This document shows, piece by piece, positions 1 to 9,250 of a DNA stretch of 64,000 bases. How positions within the stretch are numbered: the first letter of the stretch is position 1; every line of letters begins with the position of its first letter. The notes below the pieces were generated by a model. It saw only the letters and a list, made by a program, of their open reading frames with translations. It made no database searches and was not told the DNA's origin. A program made the position numbers and the translations under genes. Source of the stretch: Cohaesibacter intestini (GTDB lineage Bacteria > Pseudomonadota > Alphaproteobacteria > Rhizobiales > Cohaesibacteraceae); contig NZ_QODK01000002.1 in the NCBI RefSeq assembly GCF_003324485.1, forward strand, positions 62,001 through 126,000, written 5' to 3'.

Positions 1-64
1 TCAAGGCGGTTTGTTCGAAAAATCTCATATTGAGGTGACCACCTCAGAACCAGAAGAGGGTCAA

Positions 65-1087
65 ATGAGGCCAACAACCAAAGATCTCGCAGAAGCCGCA
101 GGGGTAAGTCTTGCCACCGTTGATCGCGTGCTCAACAACCGGCCAAATGCCAGCAAAAGATCCATTCAAAAGGTGAATGAAGCCATTGAAAGAATTGGTT
201 TCGTCCGTAATTTTGCGGCGGTCAGTCTGGCCCGCAACAAAGCCTATAGAGTGCGCTTCATTCTCCCCACCGCAGGGGATCTCTACCTTGAGGAACTGCT
301 CAAGCAAGTCGGTCATGTCAATGAAAGCCTTCAGCAGGAACTGGCCTCAGCGGACACCGTTCAGCTGCCGATGAATAATCCACATGCCGTGGCAAATTAC
401 CTCTCCACTCTGGATGTAACCGACGTTGATGGCATCGCCATTATGGCCCCGGAATCGCCGCAGGTGCGCGATGCGATGACCCGACTGGGGGAACGCAACA
501 TCAAGGTCGTTCAGTTCCTGTCAGGACAGGAAAGCCATGACGATCTGGATTTTGTCGGGATCGACAACTTCGCAGCCGGAGCGACCGCAGCCCGCATCAT
601 TGGGCGATTTGTTGACAAGCAGCCCGGCAAAATCATGGTAATTTCGGAAACCATGCAGTCGCTGGACAGCATCGAGCGTCGTCTGGGCTTTGATCAGATC
701 ATCAATACCGAATTTGGTCATCTCTCTGTCTTGCCTTCACTGGAAACCTACGCCGATGACGCTCGCGCCCACAGGATCATCGCCAGACAGGTTGAGAGAA
801 ATGACGATATTGTCGGCCTGTATGTGATGAGTTCCGAAGCCCGCGCCCCCGTCGTCCAATGTGCGCGATCTTGCGATCTGGCGAGCCTGACCGTGGTTGC
901 CCATGAACGCACACCCTTCAGCGAACAGGCTCTCAAAACCGGAGACATAGACGCCATCATTGCGCAAAACCCGAACAGCGCTGTACGCAAGGCCGTGCGG
1001 ATGCTGCGCACAAGAAGCGAAAACAGAGAGCCGGACCTGAAACAGGAAAATCTACGCATCGAAGTCTTGCTGAAGGACAATCTTTGA
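65..1087 (+). CDS. LacI-family transcriptional regulator
   Basis: This is a DNA-binding repressor or activator of the LacI/GalR family, 340 aa. Residues about 4-50 form the classical N-terminal helix-turn-helix and hinge helix (TTKDLAEAAGVSLATVDRVL, then a GFVRN-type segment). The rest is a periplasmic-binding-protein-like effector domain that would bind a small sugar-like ligand. I chose the ATG at 65 because an AGAGG ribosome site sits just before it and the HTH starts immediately after; a TTG at 11 would add 18 residues with no family counterpart. The next gene downstream, on the same strand after about 260 bases, encodes an EIIC-EAL membrane protein, so this regulator may control it. The inducer cannot be read from the sequence. 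Confidence 0.9.
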   Translation: MRPTTKDLAEAAGVSLATVDRVLNNRPNASKRSIQKVNEAIERIGFVRNFAAVSLARNKAYRVRFILPTAGDLYLEELLKQVGHVNESLQQELASADTVQLPMNNPHAVANYLSTLDVTDVDGIAIMAPESPQVRDAMTRLGERNIKVVQFLSGQESHDDLDFVGIDNFAAGATAARIIGRFVDKQPGKIMVISETMQSLDSIERRLGFDQIINTEFGHLSVLPSLETYADDARAHRIIARQVERNDDIVGLYVMSSEARAPVVQCARSCDLASLTVVAHERTPFSEQALKTGDIDAIIAQNPNSAVRKAVRMLRTRSENREPDLKQENLRIEVLLKDNL

Positions 1088-1349
1088 AAGCCAGCTCGGT
1101 GGAAAAATCCAAAGGATGAACCGATGGGGTAAATCGTTGACGACAAACCGCGCTTCGATAGCGCCGTGATATTCGAACAATTTGAAGCAACCATTTACAA
1201 GAACTTTAATATACTTCCCGTTTAACGACATTGCTGATTATTAATTACTTTACTCATGTGTGATAAAAACACGTTGCTCAAAAAGCCTATTCAAGAATAG
1301 AGCCGGGATCAATTTCAGGTCCCTAGGAAGAATGGCGGGGGACAAACAC

Positions 1350-3572
1350 ATGACAAACGAAGCTTGCCAGTCGCGCACGCTAAGCGATCGTATCGTTGGA
1401 TTATCAGACTGGCTTACCCGACTAGACTATTTCGTTGCCATTCGTCGCGGTTTTATTCTGCCCTTTCCACTGATCATGATTGGTGCCCTTGCCCTTCTTG
1501 TCAAACACTCGCCCTTTCACATCCTTGAAAGCACCATTCCAGATAGGTGGCAGTCATTTCTGGTAAAGACCCTGGATTTGATCATCGCCGGCACCTTTGG
1601 CATCGCAGCTTTGGTCGTACTCATTGGATTTGCCACAATCCTGTCCCAGCTTCACAACAAAAAGCCCGACAGAATCATCGCAAATCCAATAGTGACGGTC
1701 ACTGTCGTGCTGTGCTGCTATCTGGTGCTTGCTGCGCCCGCCATGGGTGGGGACCTCAGTGCGGCCATGAGCCTGAGCCGGGGGCTGTTGACGGCCACAT
1801 TGACCGCATCGCTGGCCGGTACGATTTATTTGAAGATTCTAGAAGTGCGCTGGTTCCGGTTGCCTGTGACCGGATTAACCCACGACCCATTGGTTGGAGA
1901 TGTTTTTGTCTCCCTCCCCGCGGCAGCCATCACGATCATTATCTTTGCAGGCGCAAAGGCTGCTTTGATCCTTGGCGGCAATGCCGATATACTTCAAAGC
2001 ATCAACACTCTGATTTCCGCTCCATTCAAGGGAGCTGAACTTGGTCTCCCTTTCGCCATTGCCTATGAGACGGCCGCGCAAGTCCTTTGGTTCTTTGGGT
2101 TGCACGGGACCAGCACTCTCCATGTCGTATCGGAACAATCCTTTGTTCCTGCCACCATTGAAAACCACGCCTTGGTGGCCAATGGTCTGCCGCCACAACA
2201 TATCGTTAGCACGCAATTGATCCATCTATTTGCGCGATTTGGCGGAGCGGGAAGCACCCTTAGTCTGATTTTGGTCATGTTGTTTGCTTCGAAATCGACC
2301 ACAAACAAGCGCTTTGCTCTGATCGCCCTGCTGCCCGCCATGTTCAACATCAACGAACCGCTTCTTTTTGGCATTCCGATCATTCTCAATCCGATTTTCG
2401 CGATTCCCTTCATCCTGGTCCCTGTCTGCCAAATCATCATCGGTTATCTGGCCATGTCTCTGGATCTGATGCCCCTGACTTCCTACCCGATCGCCTGGAC
2501 GACACCTGCTCTGATCAGCGGCTATCTGGTGACAGGCTCCATAGCCGGTTCTGTGGTGCAGTTGGTCGGTCTGGCCGTTGGCTGTGTGATCTATTATCCG
2601 TTTCTTCGCTTGATGGAGCAGCTATCGACCCGACGCAATCAGCATGTGCTTGGCAATCTGATGAAGGCCTCGACCCTCAATCCACTTCAGGGACAAGCTA
2701 TGCGACTAATAGGCCAACTCGATGAAGAAGGTAGGATGGCGCGCGCATTGGCAGACCAATTGCAGCGTTCGCTCAGAGGGAAAACCGATCTCTTTCTTGA
2801 ATATCAGCCCCAGGTCGATATCAAGAAGAAAAGGGTCATTGGCGTTGAGGGACTTTTGCGATGGGAGCATCCACATTTCGGGCGGATCGCCCCGCCCATT
2901 ACCGTGGCACTGGCGGAGGATCTGGGAGTCATCAACCAACTTGGATATCGAGTGCTCGAAATCGCTTGCGAGCAACGTGTGAAATGGTCAGAACGTCTGC
3001 CACATGACCTGCTGATTTCGGTCAATGTCGCACCAAGGCAGCTCTCTGAAAAAGACTTTGACATCCGCGTGCTGGAAATTCTCGACAAAGTAGGATTATC
3101 ACCGAAGCTACTCGAATTGGAAATCACCGAGTCCACCGCTCTGCTGCCGGAGATGCACTCCATCGACTGTCTGACGCGGCTTCGCGATGCTGGCGTCAAA
3201 ATTGCACTCGACGATTTCGGCATGGGCTACACATCTCTGCATTATTTACGTCTGCTTCCGCTGGATGTGGTCAAGATCGATCGCTCTTTGACCATTGCCA
3301 ACAGCGTCAACGAACAAATCGTCAAAAGCATTCAGGAACTGACCGCTTCGCTCAACATATCGACCATTATCGAAGGGGTCGAAAGCGACGAGCAGGTCGA
3401 GACTTTTGCTGCGCTCGGCTGCTCGGTCTTTCAGGGTTATCTTTTCAGCCGGCCGCTGTCTGCCGATCAAATCGTACCTTTTGTCGATAACATCGGCACC
3501 TCAACGCCCATACCGGTGACAGATACCAACTTGCTGTTTTTGGATACAGAACACCAACTGGCTTCAGCCTAA
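1350..3572 (+). CDS. PTS EIIC-like membrane domain fused to an EAL c-di-GMP phosphodiesterase
   Basis: A 740-aa fusion protein. Residues about 20-430 are hydrophobic with many membrane segments and resemble the EIIC permease of the lactose/cellobiose PTS family (for example the FNINEPLLFGIPI stretch). Residues about 480-730 are an EAL domain. Its catalytic features are present: EGL in place of EAL with Glu500 kept, NVAPRQL, ELEITES, the Asp pair LDDFG at 621-622, VKIDRS with Lys642, and EGVES. It should therefore hydrolyse c-di-GMP in the cytoplasm. No EIIA or EIIB domain is fused or encoded next to it, so the EIIC part may sense a sugar rather than transport it by phosphorylation. I chose the ATG at 1350, preceded by GGGGGA; an ATG at 1332 and a GTG at 1260 lie in frame with poorer sites. 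A LacI-type regulator lies upstream. Confidence 0.88.
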   Translation: MTNEACQSRTLSDRIVGLSDWLTRLDYFVAIRRGFILPFPLIMIGALALLVKHSPFHILESTIPDRWQSFLVKTLDLIIAGTFGIAALVVLIGFATILSQLHNKKPDRIIANPIVTVTVVLCCYLVLAAPAMGGDLSAAMSLSRGLLTATLTASLAGTIYLKILEVRWFRLPVTGLTHDPLVGDVFVSLPAAAITIIIFAGAKAALILGGNADILQSINTLISAPFKGAELGLPFAIAYETAAQVLWFFGLHGTSTLHVVSEQSFVPATIENHALVANGLPPQHIVSTQLIHLFARFGGAGSTLSLILVMLFASKSTTNKRFALIALLPAMFNINEPLLFGIPIILNPIFAIPFILVPVCQIIIGYLAMSLDLMPLTSYPIAWTTPALISGYLVTGSIAGSVVQLVGLAVGCVIYYPFLRLMEQLSTRRNQHVLGNLMKASTLNPLQGQAMRLIGQLDEEGRMARALADQLQRSLRGKTDLFLEYQPQVDIKKKRVIGVEGLLRWEHPHFGRIAPPITVALAEDLGVINQLGYRVLEIACEQRVKWSERLPHDLLISVNVAPRQLSEKDFDIRVLEILDKVGLSPKLLELEITESTALLPEMHSIDCLTRLRDAGVKIALDDFGMGYTSLHYLRLLPLDVVKIDRSLTIANSVNEQIVKSIQELTASLNISTIIEGVESDEQVETFAALGCSVFQGYLFSRPLSADQIVPFVDNIGTSTPIPVTDTNLLFLDTEHQLASA

Positions 3573-3619
3573 CCAGATTGGGATGCAAGCAACGAGCCCC
3601 CCAAAGGCTCGACTAGTCC

Positions 3620-3651
3620 GAAAAAAGAAGGGCGGAACCGCATGTCCGCCC
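3620..3651 (-). terminator. Intrinsic terminator for the minus-strand gene at 3706-4026
   Basis: GGGCGGA at 3630-3636 pairs with TCCGCCC at 3645-3651. Read on the minus strand the stem is followed by TTC and a run of six T (the A-run at 3621-3626). Confidence 0.75.
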
Positions 3652-3705
3652 AACATCAAGTCATCTTCTTTGCAATCGACAGACCAGTGAGCGCTGGATT
3701 TGCCC

Positions 3706-4026
3706 TCACGAACAGGCAGCCCTGATCGCCCGCTCGAAATAGTGATAGTCATGCCCGCCGACCGGCTTGCCCCAATGCGGAGGAATAATCACCCGGTAGC
3801 GCGGTCCACTCGTGCGATAGTACGAGTAGATGTAATAGCTAAGGCCATTCCGGCAACGGATGACGGTAATATCAGACTCCTCTCTATTGGGTGCCGCCGA
3901 CTGATGGAAACGCTTCACGACGACATAGGCATTTGCCGGAGGTGTCGAGACCATCAATGCGCCTGAAAGGACCAGACTAACGGCGATGGCTCGGATGAAA
4001 GATTTGCTTATTTGTCCCCCAAACAT
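3706..4026 (-). CDS. Small exported protein of unknown function
   Basis: A 106-aa protein that I do not recognise. Residues 1-33 form a signal peptide: charged start, a hydrophobic core SLVLSGALMVS, and a likely PANA signal peptidase site. The mature part is about 73 aa, rich in Tyr, His and Arg, with two cysteines (in VIRCRNG and RAACS) that could form a disulfide in the periplasm. The start is well supported: GGAGG lies five bases before the ATG. It is a single gene with its own downstream terminator, convergent with the EIIC-EAL gene. Confidence 0.72.
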   Translation of the reverse strand: MFGGQISKSFIRAIAVSLVLSGALMVSTPPANAYVVVKRFHQSAAPNREESDITVIRCRNGLSYYIYSYYRTSGPRYRVIIPPHWGKPVGGHDYHYFERAIRAACS

Positions 4027-4345
4027 GGTTCCTCCAATTTCACCACACTTATACCAAACACGATCTGCCTGTGCTCGGCCGACAGTGTTTCAACGGGTCA
4101 AAATATTTCACTGACCATGGGAACTCGCAATTGGGGTAGATGTACTAGGGGTTTATGCCCAATAAGACAGTGTGAACTGGCGCGCGGTGGTTCGCGAAGG
4201 GCAGGAACAATGAAGGCTTCACACTGAATACGCATTGCTGCTGAGACATCATTTCACTATTCTATCCGTAAGACAGCGTTGGAGAAACCGCATCCAATTG
4301 GGAACGGCCCGACGTGAAGACAAAAGTCCGGAAAGGCAAAGATCC
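4027..4345. other. Intergenic region between divergent genes
   Basis: About 320 bases between the small exported protein (leftward) and the oxidoreductase (rightward). It must hold both promoters. I see no clear -35/-10 pair, riboswitch or convincing small gene. An in-frame extension of the oxidoreductase to 4235 lacks a good ribosome site. Confidence 0.5.
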
Positions 4346-6532
4346 ATGTCCAAACAGATTGTCGGCGGCGGCCACAAGAAGGTTCTTTACACCCTCAACA
4401 CACTGCGCCAGATCGGTGTGGTGAAGTCGGCCAAAGCCTTGACGAGCAACAACACCTGCAAGTCCTGCGCTCTTGGCATGGGCGGTCAAGCGGGCGGCAT
4501 GGTCAACGAGATTGGCGAATATCCGGCGGTCTGCAACAAAAGCGTTCAGGCCCAGTCGACTGATATTCAACCGCCGATCCCCGATGCACTGTTTGACAAA
4601 CACACGATCGCCGAGCTTCAGGAATTGACAGGCCGGGAGATGGAAACCCTCGGTCGCCTGAATGTTCCCCTATACAAGGCGCAAGGAGCAACATCCTTCT
4701 CCAAAATGGATTGGGAGAACGCTTTGCAGATTGTGACGGACAAGTTGAAAGCCACGGACCCGGCCAGAAGCTTTTTCTACTCCTCAGGCCGTTCCTCCAA
4801 TGAAGCCGGTTTCCTGTTTCAATTGATGGCCAGAATGTATGGCACCAACAATGTCACCAATTGTTCCTATTTTTGCCATCAAGCCACAGGCATGGGGCTG
4901 GGATCGACCATCGGCACCGGCACATCAACCGTTGAACTGGCAGATCTGACGGGATCCGATCTGATTTTCGTGATTGGTGCCAATCCAGCCTCCAATCATC
5001 CACGCTTCATCCATAAGCTGCTCGAATGCCGCAAACGCGGTGGTCACGTGGTGATGATCAATCCGGCAAAAGAACCGGGTCTGGTTCGCTTCGCCTCCCC
5101 CAAAAGCGCCAGAGCCATGATGACTGGCGGTCGCGATGTCGCCTCTCATTATCTTCAACCCAAGATTGGAGAGGATCTGGCTCTGTTCAAGGGGCTCGCC
5201 AAGGCGCTGATTGAAGCAGGCAGTCTCAATGACGCTTTCATCGCCAGCCACACCAACGGCTTTGACACCTTCTTGGCGGATATCAACGCCACGACATGGG
5301 ATGAGATCACCAACAGATGCGGCGTTCACCGCGCGCAAATCGAAGAGGTCGCCGCTATTTATGGCCGAGCAAAGTCCGCGGTCTTTGCATGGGGCATGGG
5401 CATGACCCATCACCTGCATGGCGTCGAGAATGTCGAAATGATTGCGGCCCTTGCCCTGATGCGCGGCATGGTGGGCCGCCCCGATGCCGGCCTACTCCCC
5501 TTGCGTGGCCATTCCAATGTTCAGGGCGTAGGCACAATTGGCGTCAAGCCGGTGTTGCCCAATGAGATCATGGCCAAGATGGAACAGGCGTTCGGCATCA
5601 CGCTGCCGGACACAAAGGGTCTTGATACCATGGCGTCCCTGTCGGCAGCGCATGACGGCAAGATCGATTCAGCCATTATCATGGGCGGCAATCTCTATGC
5701 AGCCACACCTGACACCAAATGGGCAAAAGAAGCGCTGGAGCGCATCGGCTTTAAACTCTTCATGACCACCACACTCAATCAAGGTCACGTCAATGGACTG
5801 GGCGATGGCGAGGTTCTGATCCTGCCGGTCACCGCCCGTGATGAGGAATGGGAACCGACCACACAGGAAAGCATGTTCAACTATGTCCGCCTGTCCGATG
5901 GAGGCATTCACCGCCTTGACAATGTGCGACCAGAATCCGTCATCCTGTCTGCTATTGCCTCCCGCCTGCTGGGAGATGACATCATTGACTTCAAACTGTT
6001 CGGCAAACATAGCCAACTGCGCAAAGCCATTGCCAATCTAGTTCCCGGCATGGAAGAGCTTGCCGACATCGATGTAGCCAAACGGGAATTCCACATTCGC
6101 AACCGGATCCTTCACAGCCCGGACTTCAATATGCCTGACGGCAAAGCGCGCTTTGTCACCCACGCTCTGCCAACACAGGAAAAGAGTGACTTCATCCTGT
6201 CCACCATGCGCAGCGAAGGTCAATTCAACTCCATCATTTATGAAGAAAAGGACACCTATCGCGGCACAAAGACCCGCTGGTCCATTCTCATGAATGCAGA
6301 CGACATGAAAAGACTGGGCATTGAAGCAGAAGCCAAGGCCAACGTCACCTCACCCAACGGGACGATGAATGGGGTGACCGTCTATCCCTTCGGACTGCCT
6401 CAAGGCTCGATCCTCGCCTATTATCCCGAAGCCAATATCCTGACCGATACCAAAGTGGATCCGCGCAGCAAGACACCTGCCTTCAAGTCAGTTCCCGTCC
6501 ATGTCACGCGAGCGAAATCGCCGCAAACTTAA
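4346..6532 (+). CDS. FdhF/YdeP-family molybdopterin oxidoreductase
   Basis: A 728-aa cytoplasmic protein of the DMSO-reductase superfamily, closest in layout to the YdeP branch of formate-dehydrogenase-H-like proteins, which bind bis-MGD molybdenum cofactor. Near the N-terminus Cys38, Cys41 (NTCKSCALGMGG) and Cys63 could hold an iron-sulfur centre; the fourth ligand is not obvious. Cys177-His178 (FCHQATGMG) sits where FdhF carries its Sec/Cys-His pair, so a Cys would ligate the metal. MGNxY-like and molybdopterin-binding segments follow (VIGANPASNHPR, RGHSNVQG). No partner subunit, cytochrome or FdhD is adjacent. The substrate is unknown; YdeP in E. coli is linked to acid resistance, but the activity of the family is not settled. 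The start at 4346 has GGAAAGG upstream and matches the usual length of about 730-760 aa. Confidence 0.85.
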   Translation: MSKQIVGGGHKKVLYTLNTLRQIGVVKSAKALTSNNTCKSCALGMGGQAGGMVNEIGEYPAVCNKSVQAQSTDIQPPIPDALFDKHTIAELQELTGREMETLGRLNVPLYKAQGATSFSKMDWENALQIVTDKLKATDPARSFFYSSGRSSNEAGFLFQLMARMYGTNNVTNCSYFCHQATGMGLGSTIGTGTSTVELADLTGSDLIFVIGANPASNHPRFIHKLLECRKRGGHVVMINPAKEPGLVRFASPKSARAMMTGGRDVASHYLQPKIGEDLALFKGLAKALIEAGSLNDAFIASHTNGFDTFLADINATTWDEITNRCGVHRAQIEEVAAIYGRAKSAVFAWGMGMTHHLHGVENVEMIAALALMRGMVGRPDAGLLPLRGHSNVQGVGTIGVKPVLPNEIMAKMEQAFGITLPDTKGLDTMASLSAAHDGKIDSAIIMGGNLYAATPDTKWAKEALERIGFKLFMTTTLNQGHVNGLGDGEVLILPVTARDEEWEPTTQESMFNYVRLSDGGIHRLDNVRPESVILSAIASRLLGDDIIDFKLFGKHSQLRKAIANLVPGMEELADIDVAKREFHIRNRILHSPDFNMPDGKARFVTHALPTQEKSDFILSTMRSEGQFNSIIYEEKDTYRGTKTRWSILMNADDMKRLGIEAEAKANVTSPNGTMNGVTVYPFGLPQGSILAYYPEANILTDTKVDPRSKTPAFKSVPVHVTRAKSPQT

Positions 6533-6770
6533 ACGCGCCTATCGCAGCAACAATTGCCGGTCTGATCTGGAGGACAGGACGGGCTCTCACAGCCCCTGCC
6601 TGACTGACAGGAAAAAGCTGTGATATTTTGTCGTACATCGTAATTATTGCATGTTTCGTCACATAACCGATATCCACCCCTCTTAGGTCTGAAGCCTGAA
6701 TGGAGACAGCACCCCGACCACATGCCGCTGTCATCCGTTTCGTTGCATTTGGACCAATTGAGGGACTATC

Positions 6771-8849
6771 ATGAATTTTTCAATGATCAAGACGCTGACC
6801 CTGACCGCAGCTTTGCTCAGCACGACCGCGATGTCTGCCTTTGCAGACGGCCATATCAAGAATATCGGCGAAGTCACCGCCCTGATCCCGGAAGCCTCCA
6901 CCGCAGTCGACCCTGCACACGCCACGATTGATGGCGCTTCCGGCGACACCGCTTTTCCCTATATCTCTGCCATGAAGCCACTCGCCACCGTCGGCGAAGT
7001 GGACAAGATGTCCGGCCAGCCACTGACCGGCTATCCCGATGGCCATTCCGCCTGGTTGATCGACGAGAACACCGTTCGCATCGCCTACCAGTCTGAAAGC
7101 TACGGCCCGATGTCTTCCGAGACTGTTGCCCAGAAAATGGCAACCGGTGCCACCTTTACCGGCTCTCAGGTGCATGTCATCGACTTTGACCGCAATGAGC
7201 TGGCCAGATTCCTTGGCAACGACAAGATCTCTGCCGAGATCGTCAAAGGCTCCGGCCATCTCTACAATCGCATTTTCAATGTCTTTGGCAATGAAATGAA
7301 GCCAAAGTCCGAAGGCGGCGTCTGGGGCAATCAGACCAAGCCAGACGGCACCGTTGTCGACTATGCCCCAAAGATGCAGCTGAAAGAGGCTGACTTCTTC
7401 GTCAACTCCTTCTGCGGGTCCTGGTTCGAGCCTGCCAACAAATATGGCGCGGGCATCGGCTTTGCTGACGACGCCTATCTGATGGCCGAAGAGTGGAACA
7501 TCCAGCGGATGTTTGACACCACTGAAGACAAGAAAGTCGTCAAATCCGAAATCGACACACACGACACCATGGGCCTGGCTTCAATCGTCGTCGACGTGAA
7601 AAATCAGGTTGCCTATACGGTCCCAGCCCTTGGTCAGACTGGTTATGAGAAACTGGCACCGCTCAACCCACAGCATCCTGACTATGTTCTGATTGTCGCC
7701 TCTGGCTACAACCATGATGTCGAGCCTGCACCACTGAAGGTCTATGTCGGCAAAAAGGGCGTTGGTGTTGACGGTAAACCTCTGCCTTCAGATGCCTCCG
7801 AGCGTGACCAGTTCCTCGCACGCAACGGCCTGCTTTATGGCAAGCTCTATGGTCTGGCTCTGGCCAACGACAAATTCGCCTCTCTTGGCATCGAAAAAGT
7901 CGACACCAAAGAGAAAATGTTCGACGCCTATCTGACAAACGCCGACGCACCCAACAGCTTTGATGCAGTCTTCGCGCCAACGTCCTATCAGTGGGCAGGC
8001 TGGGACAAAGGCGTATCCGTCCGTGAAACCGAAATGCTGAAATGGCAGGACGCTGGCGAGCAGCCAGAAGGACACACTTTCTTCGTTGGCGATTCCAAAG
8101 CCGAGCATCCTGCCGTTGATCCGGACATCACCAAGACCCGTTACGTTCAGGCCATGACCTACAAGGGCGGCCTGCTCGGTCTGGATTTTGGTGATATGAA
8201 AGCGGTCTTCGATGCAGCCAACGGCGATTTGCCGGCCAACCTGCCAGTTAAGGCAACCCGCACAGTTGCAGCTGTTGACGGGGCCCTGACCATTGATGTG
8301 GCAGACAAAGGCATTAAGCATGGTGGTGAAGGCGACCATTCCACCTGGCAGGATGGCTCCGCTAAGACCGTGGCACCTGATGGCCTTTACTGGGTCAAAG
8401 CTGCAGACAAGGACGTTCTGTTCCTCGATGAGGATTCCGGCAACGCCCTTGGCGAGCGCAAGATGGCGCTGCCTCTGAACGCCGCAGACATGACCCTTGC
8501 AGAGCCCGGCAAAGGCTATCTGCTGGCAATTGCTGGCGGCAAAAAGAACCCGCGCGCTGCCAACAAGATCGCCGCTTATCCGGGCACCTTCAAAAAGGCA
8601 ACCTCGACCGAATTCTCCGGTTCGTGGAATATTTCCTCCCTGATCGCCAAGAAATCGGACGGTTCCTTCTACACCGCAGACGAACTGGCAGGAACCGGCC
8701 AGCAGAAGATCAACGGCACCATCGCTCTGAACGACTCCACGCTCATCGGTGTTGTTCAGCATAAAGGCGAAAGTGCTGGCGCAGTGAAAGAAGTCAAGGC
8801 CGACCAAGGCGGTCAGCTATTCATCTTTTCGCCAAACCTGCCAAAGTGA
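6771..8849 (+). CDS. Large exported protein of unrecognised family
   Basis: A 692-aa protein with an N-terminal signal peptide (MIKTLTLTAALLSTTAMSAFA, cleavage near residue 26). The mature part is long, acidic and rich in Asp, Gly and short strand-like segments, suggesting a repeated beta fold such as a beta-propeller. I considered PhoX/DUF839 phosphatases but did not find their characteristic motifs, so no function is claimed. A single cysteine lies in NSFCGSWFEPANKYG; other conserved-looking stretches are EEWNIQRMF and TKTRYVQAMTYKGGL. A small cytochrome c gene follows 77 bases downstream with a strong hairpin between them, so the two may be co-expressed in the periplasm. Confidence 0.6.
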   Translation: MNFSMIKTLTLTAALLSTTAMSAFADGHIKNIGEVTALIPEASTAVDPAHATIDGASGDTAFPYISAMKPLATVGEVDKMSGQPLTGYPDGHSAWLIDENTVRIAYQSESYGPMSSETVAQKMATGATFTGSQVHVIDFDRNELARFLGNDKISAEIVKGSGHLYNRIFNVFGNEMKPKSEGGVWGNQTKPDGTVVDYAPKMQLKEADFFVNSFCGSWFEPANKYGAGIGFADDAYLMAEEWNIQRMFDTTEDKKVVKSEIDTHDTMGLASIVVDVKNQVAYTVPALGQTGYEKLAPLNPQHPDYVLIVASGYNHDVEPAPLKVYVGKKGVGVDGKPLPSDASERDQFLARNGLLYGKLYGLALANDKFASLGIEKVDTKEKMFDAYLTNADAPNSFDAVFAPTSYQWAGWDKGVSVRETEMLKWQDAGEQPEGHTFFVGDSKAEHPAVDPDITKTRYVQAMTYKGGLLGLDFGDMKAVFDAANGDLPANLPVKATRTVAAVDGALTIDVADKGIKHGGEGDHSTWQDGSAKTVAPDGLYWVKAADKDVLFLDEDSGNALGERKMALPLNAADMTLAEPGKGYLLAIAGGKKNPRAANKIAAYPGTFKKATSTEFSGSWNISSLIAKKSDGSFYTADELAGTGQQKINGTIALNDSTLIGVVQHKGESAGAVKEVKADQGGQLFIFSPNLPK

Positions 8850-8871
8850 TTTCCCTTTAAAGACAAGCAAA

Positions 8872-8896
8872 CCGTGGCCGCGCAAAGCGGCCACGG
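8872..8896 (+). promoter_or_regulatory. Intercistronic hairpin
   Basis: A perfect 10-bp stem, CCGTGGCCGC pairing with GCGGCCACGG around a GCAAA loop, lies between the exported protein and the cytochrome c gene. No T-run follows, so it looks more like an mRNA-stabilising or partial-termination hairpin than a full terminator. Confidence 0.5.
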
Positions 8897-8926
8897 CAGA
8901 CATCATCAAGCCAGAAAGCCGCCACC

Positions 8927-9205
8927 ATGCCCCGCTTTTTCCTCGCAACGCTTATGTTGTTGATTGCAGCAGCCTGCCCTGTCCAGGCGAAGGATGACGG
9001 ACTGATCAATGCCGGCAAAATCCTATTTGAAGACAATTGCATCGAATGCCACGGCGAGGATGCGAAATCCGGTGATTCCGGTGATATCCGTGATGCCGAC
9101 CTGCAACAGGTCACCATGGCAACCGGAGGCTTCGAAACGATGCCCGACTTTGAGTTTGAACGCGAAACAATCGAAGCGTTAGTCGCCTATCTCAATAGTC
9201 TATAG
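8927..9205 (+). CDS. Small periplasmic monohaem cytochrome c
   Basis: A 92-aa protein with a signal peptide (residues 1 to about 21, LMLLIAAACPVQA) and one CxxCH haem site, CIECH, in NCIECHGEDAKSGDSG. A Met in the ETMPDF segment is a plausible distal ligand, and the C-terminal helix EALVAYLNSL is typical of class I cytochromes c. It should carry single electrons in the periplasm. It is the second gene after the 692-aa exported protein, 77 bases away on the same strand, which suggests a shared role, perhaps as electron acceptor or donor for that protein (inference). Confidence 0.88.
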   Translation: MPRFFLATLMLLIAAACPVQAKDDGLINAGKILFEDNCIECHGEDAKSGDSGDIRDADLQQVTMATGGFETMPDFEFERETIEALVAYLNSL

Positions 9206-9250
9206 TAGCTTGTCTTCATGTCATTGCACATGAAATTGAGTACAGCAGCC

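Noticed and set aside
4012-4227. 71-codon plus-strand frame upstream of the oxidoreductase
   Set aside because: It overlaps the 5' end of the divergent exported-protein gene, has no ribosome site and has unlikely composition.
6618-6635. CTGTGATATTTTGTCGTA as a Pho box upstream of the 692-aa exported protein
   Set aside because: The half-sites are one base too close and each has mismatches; the protein is also not clearly a phosphatase.
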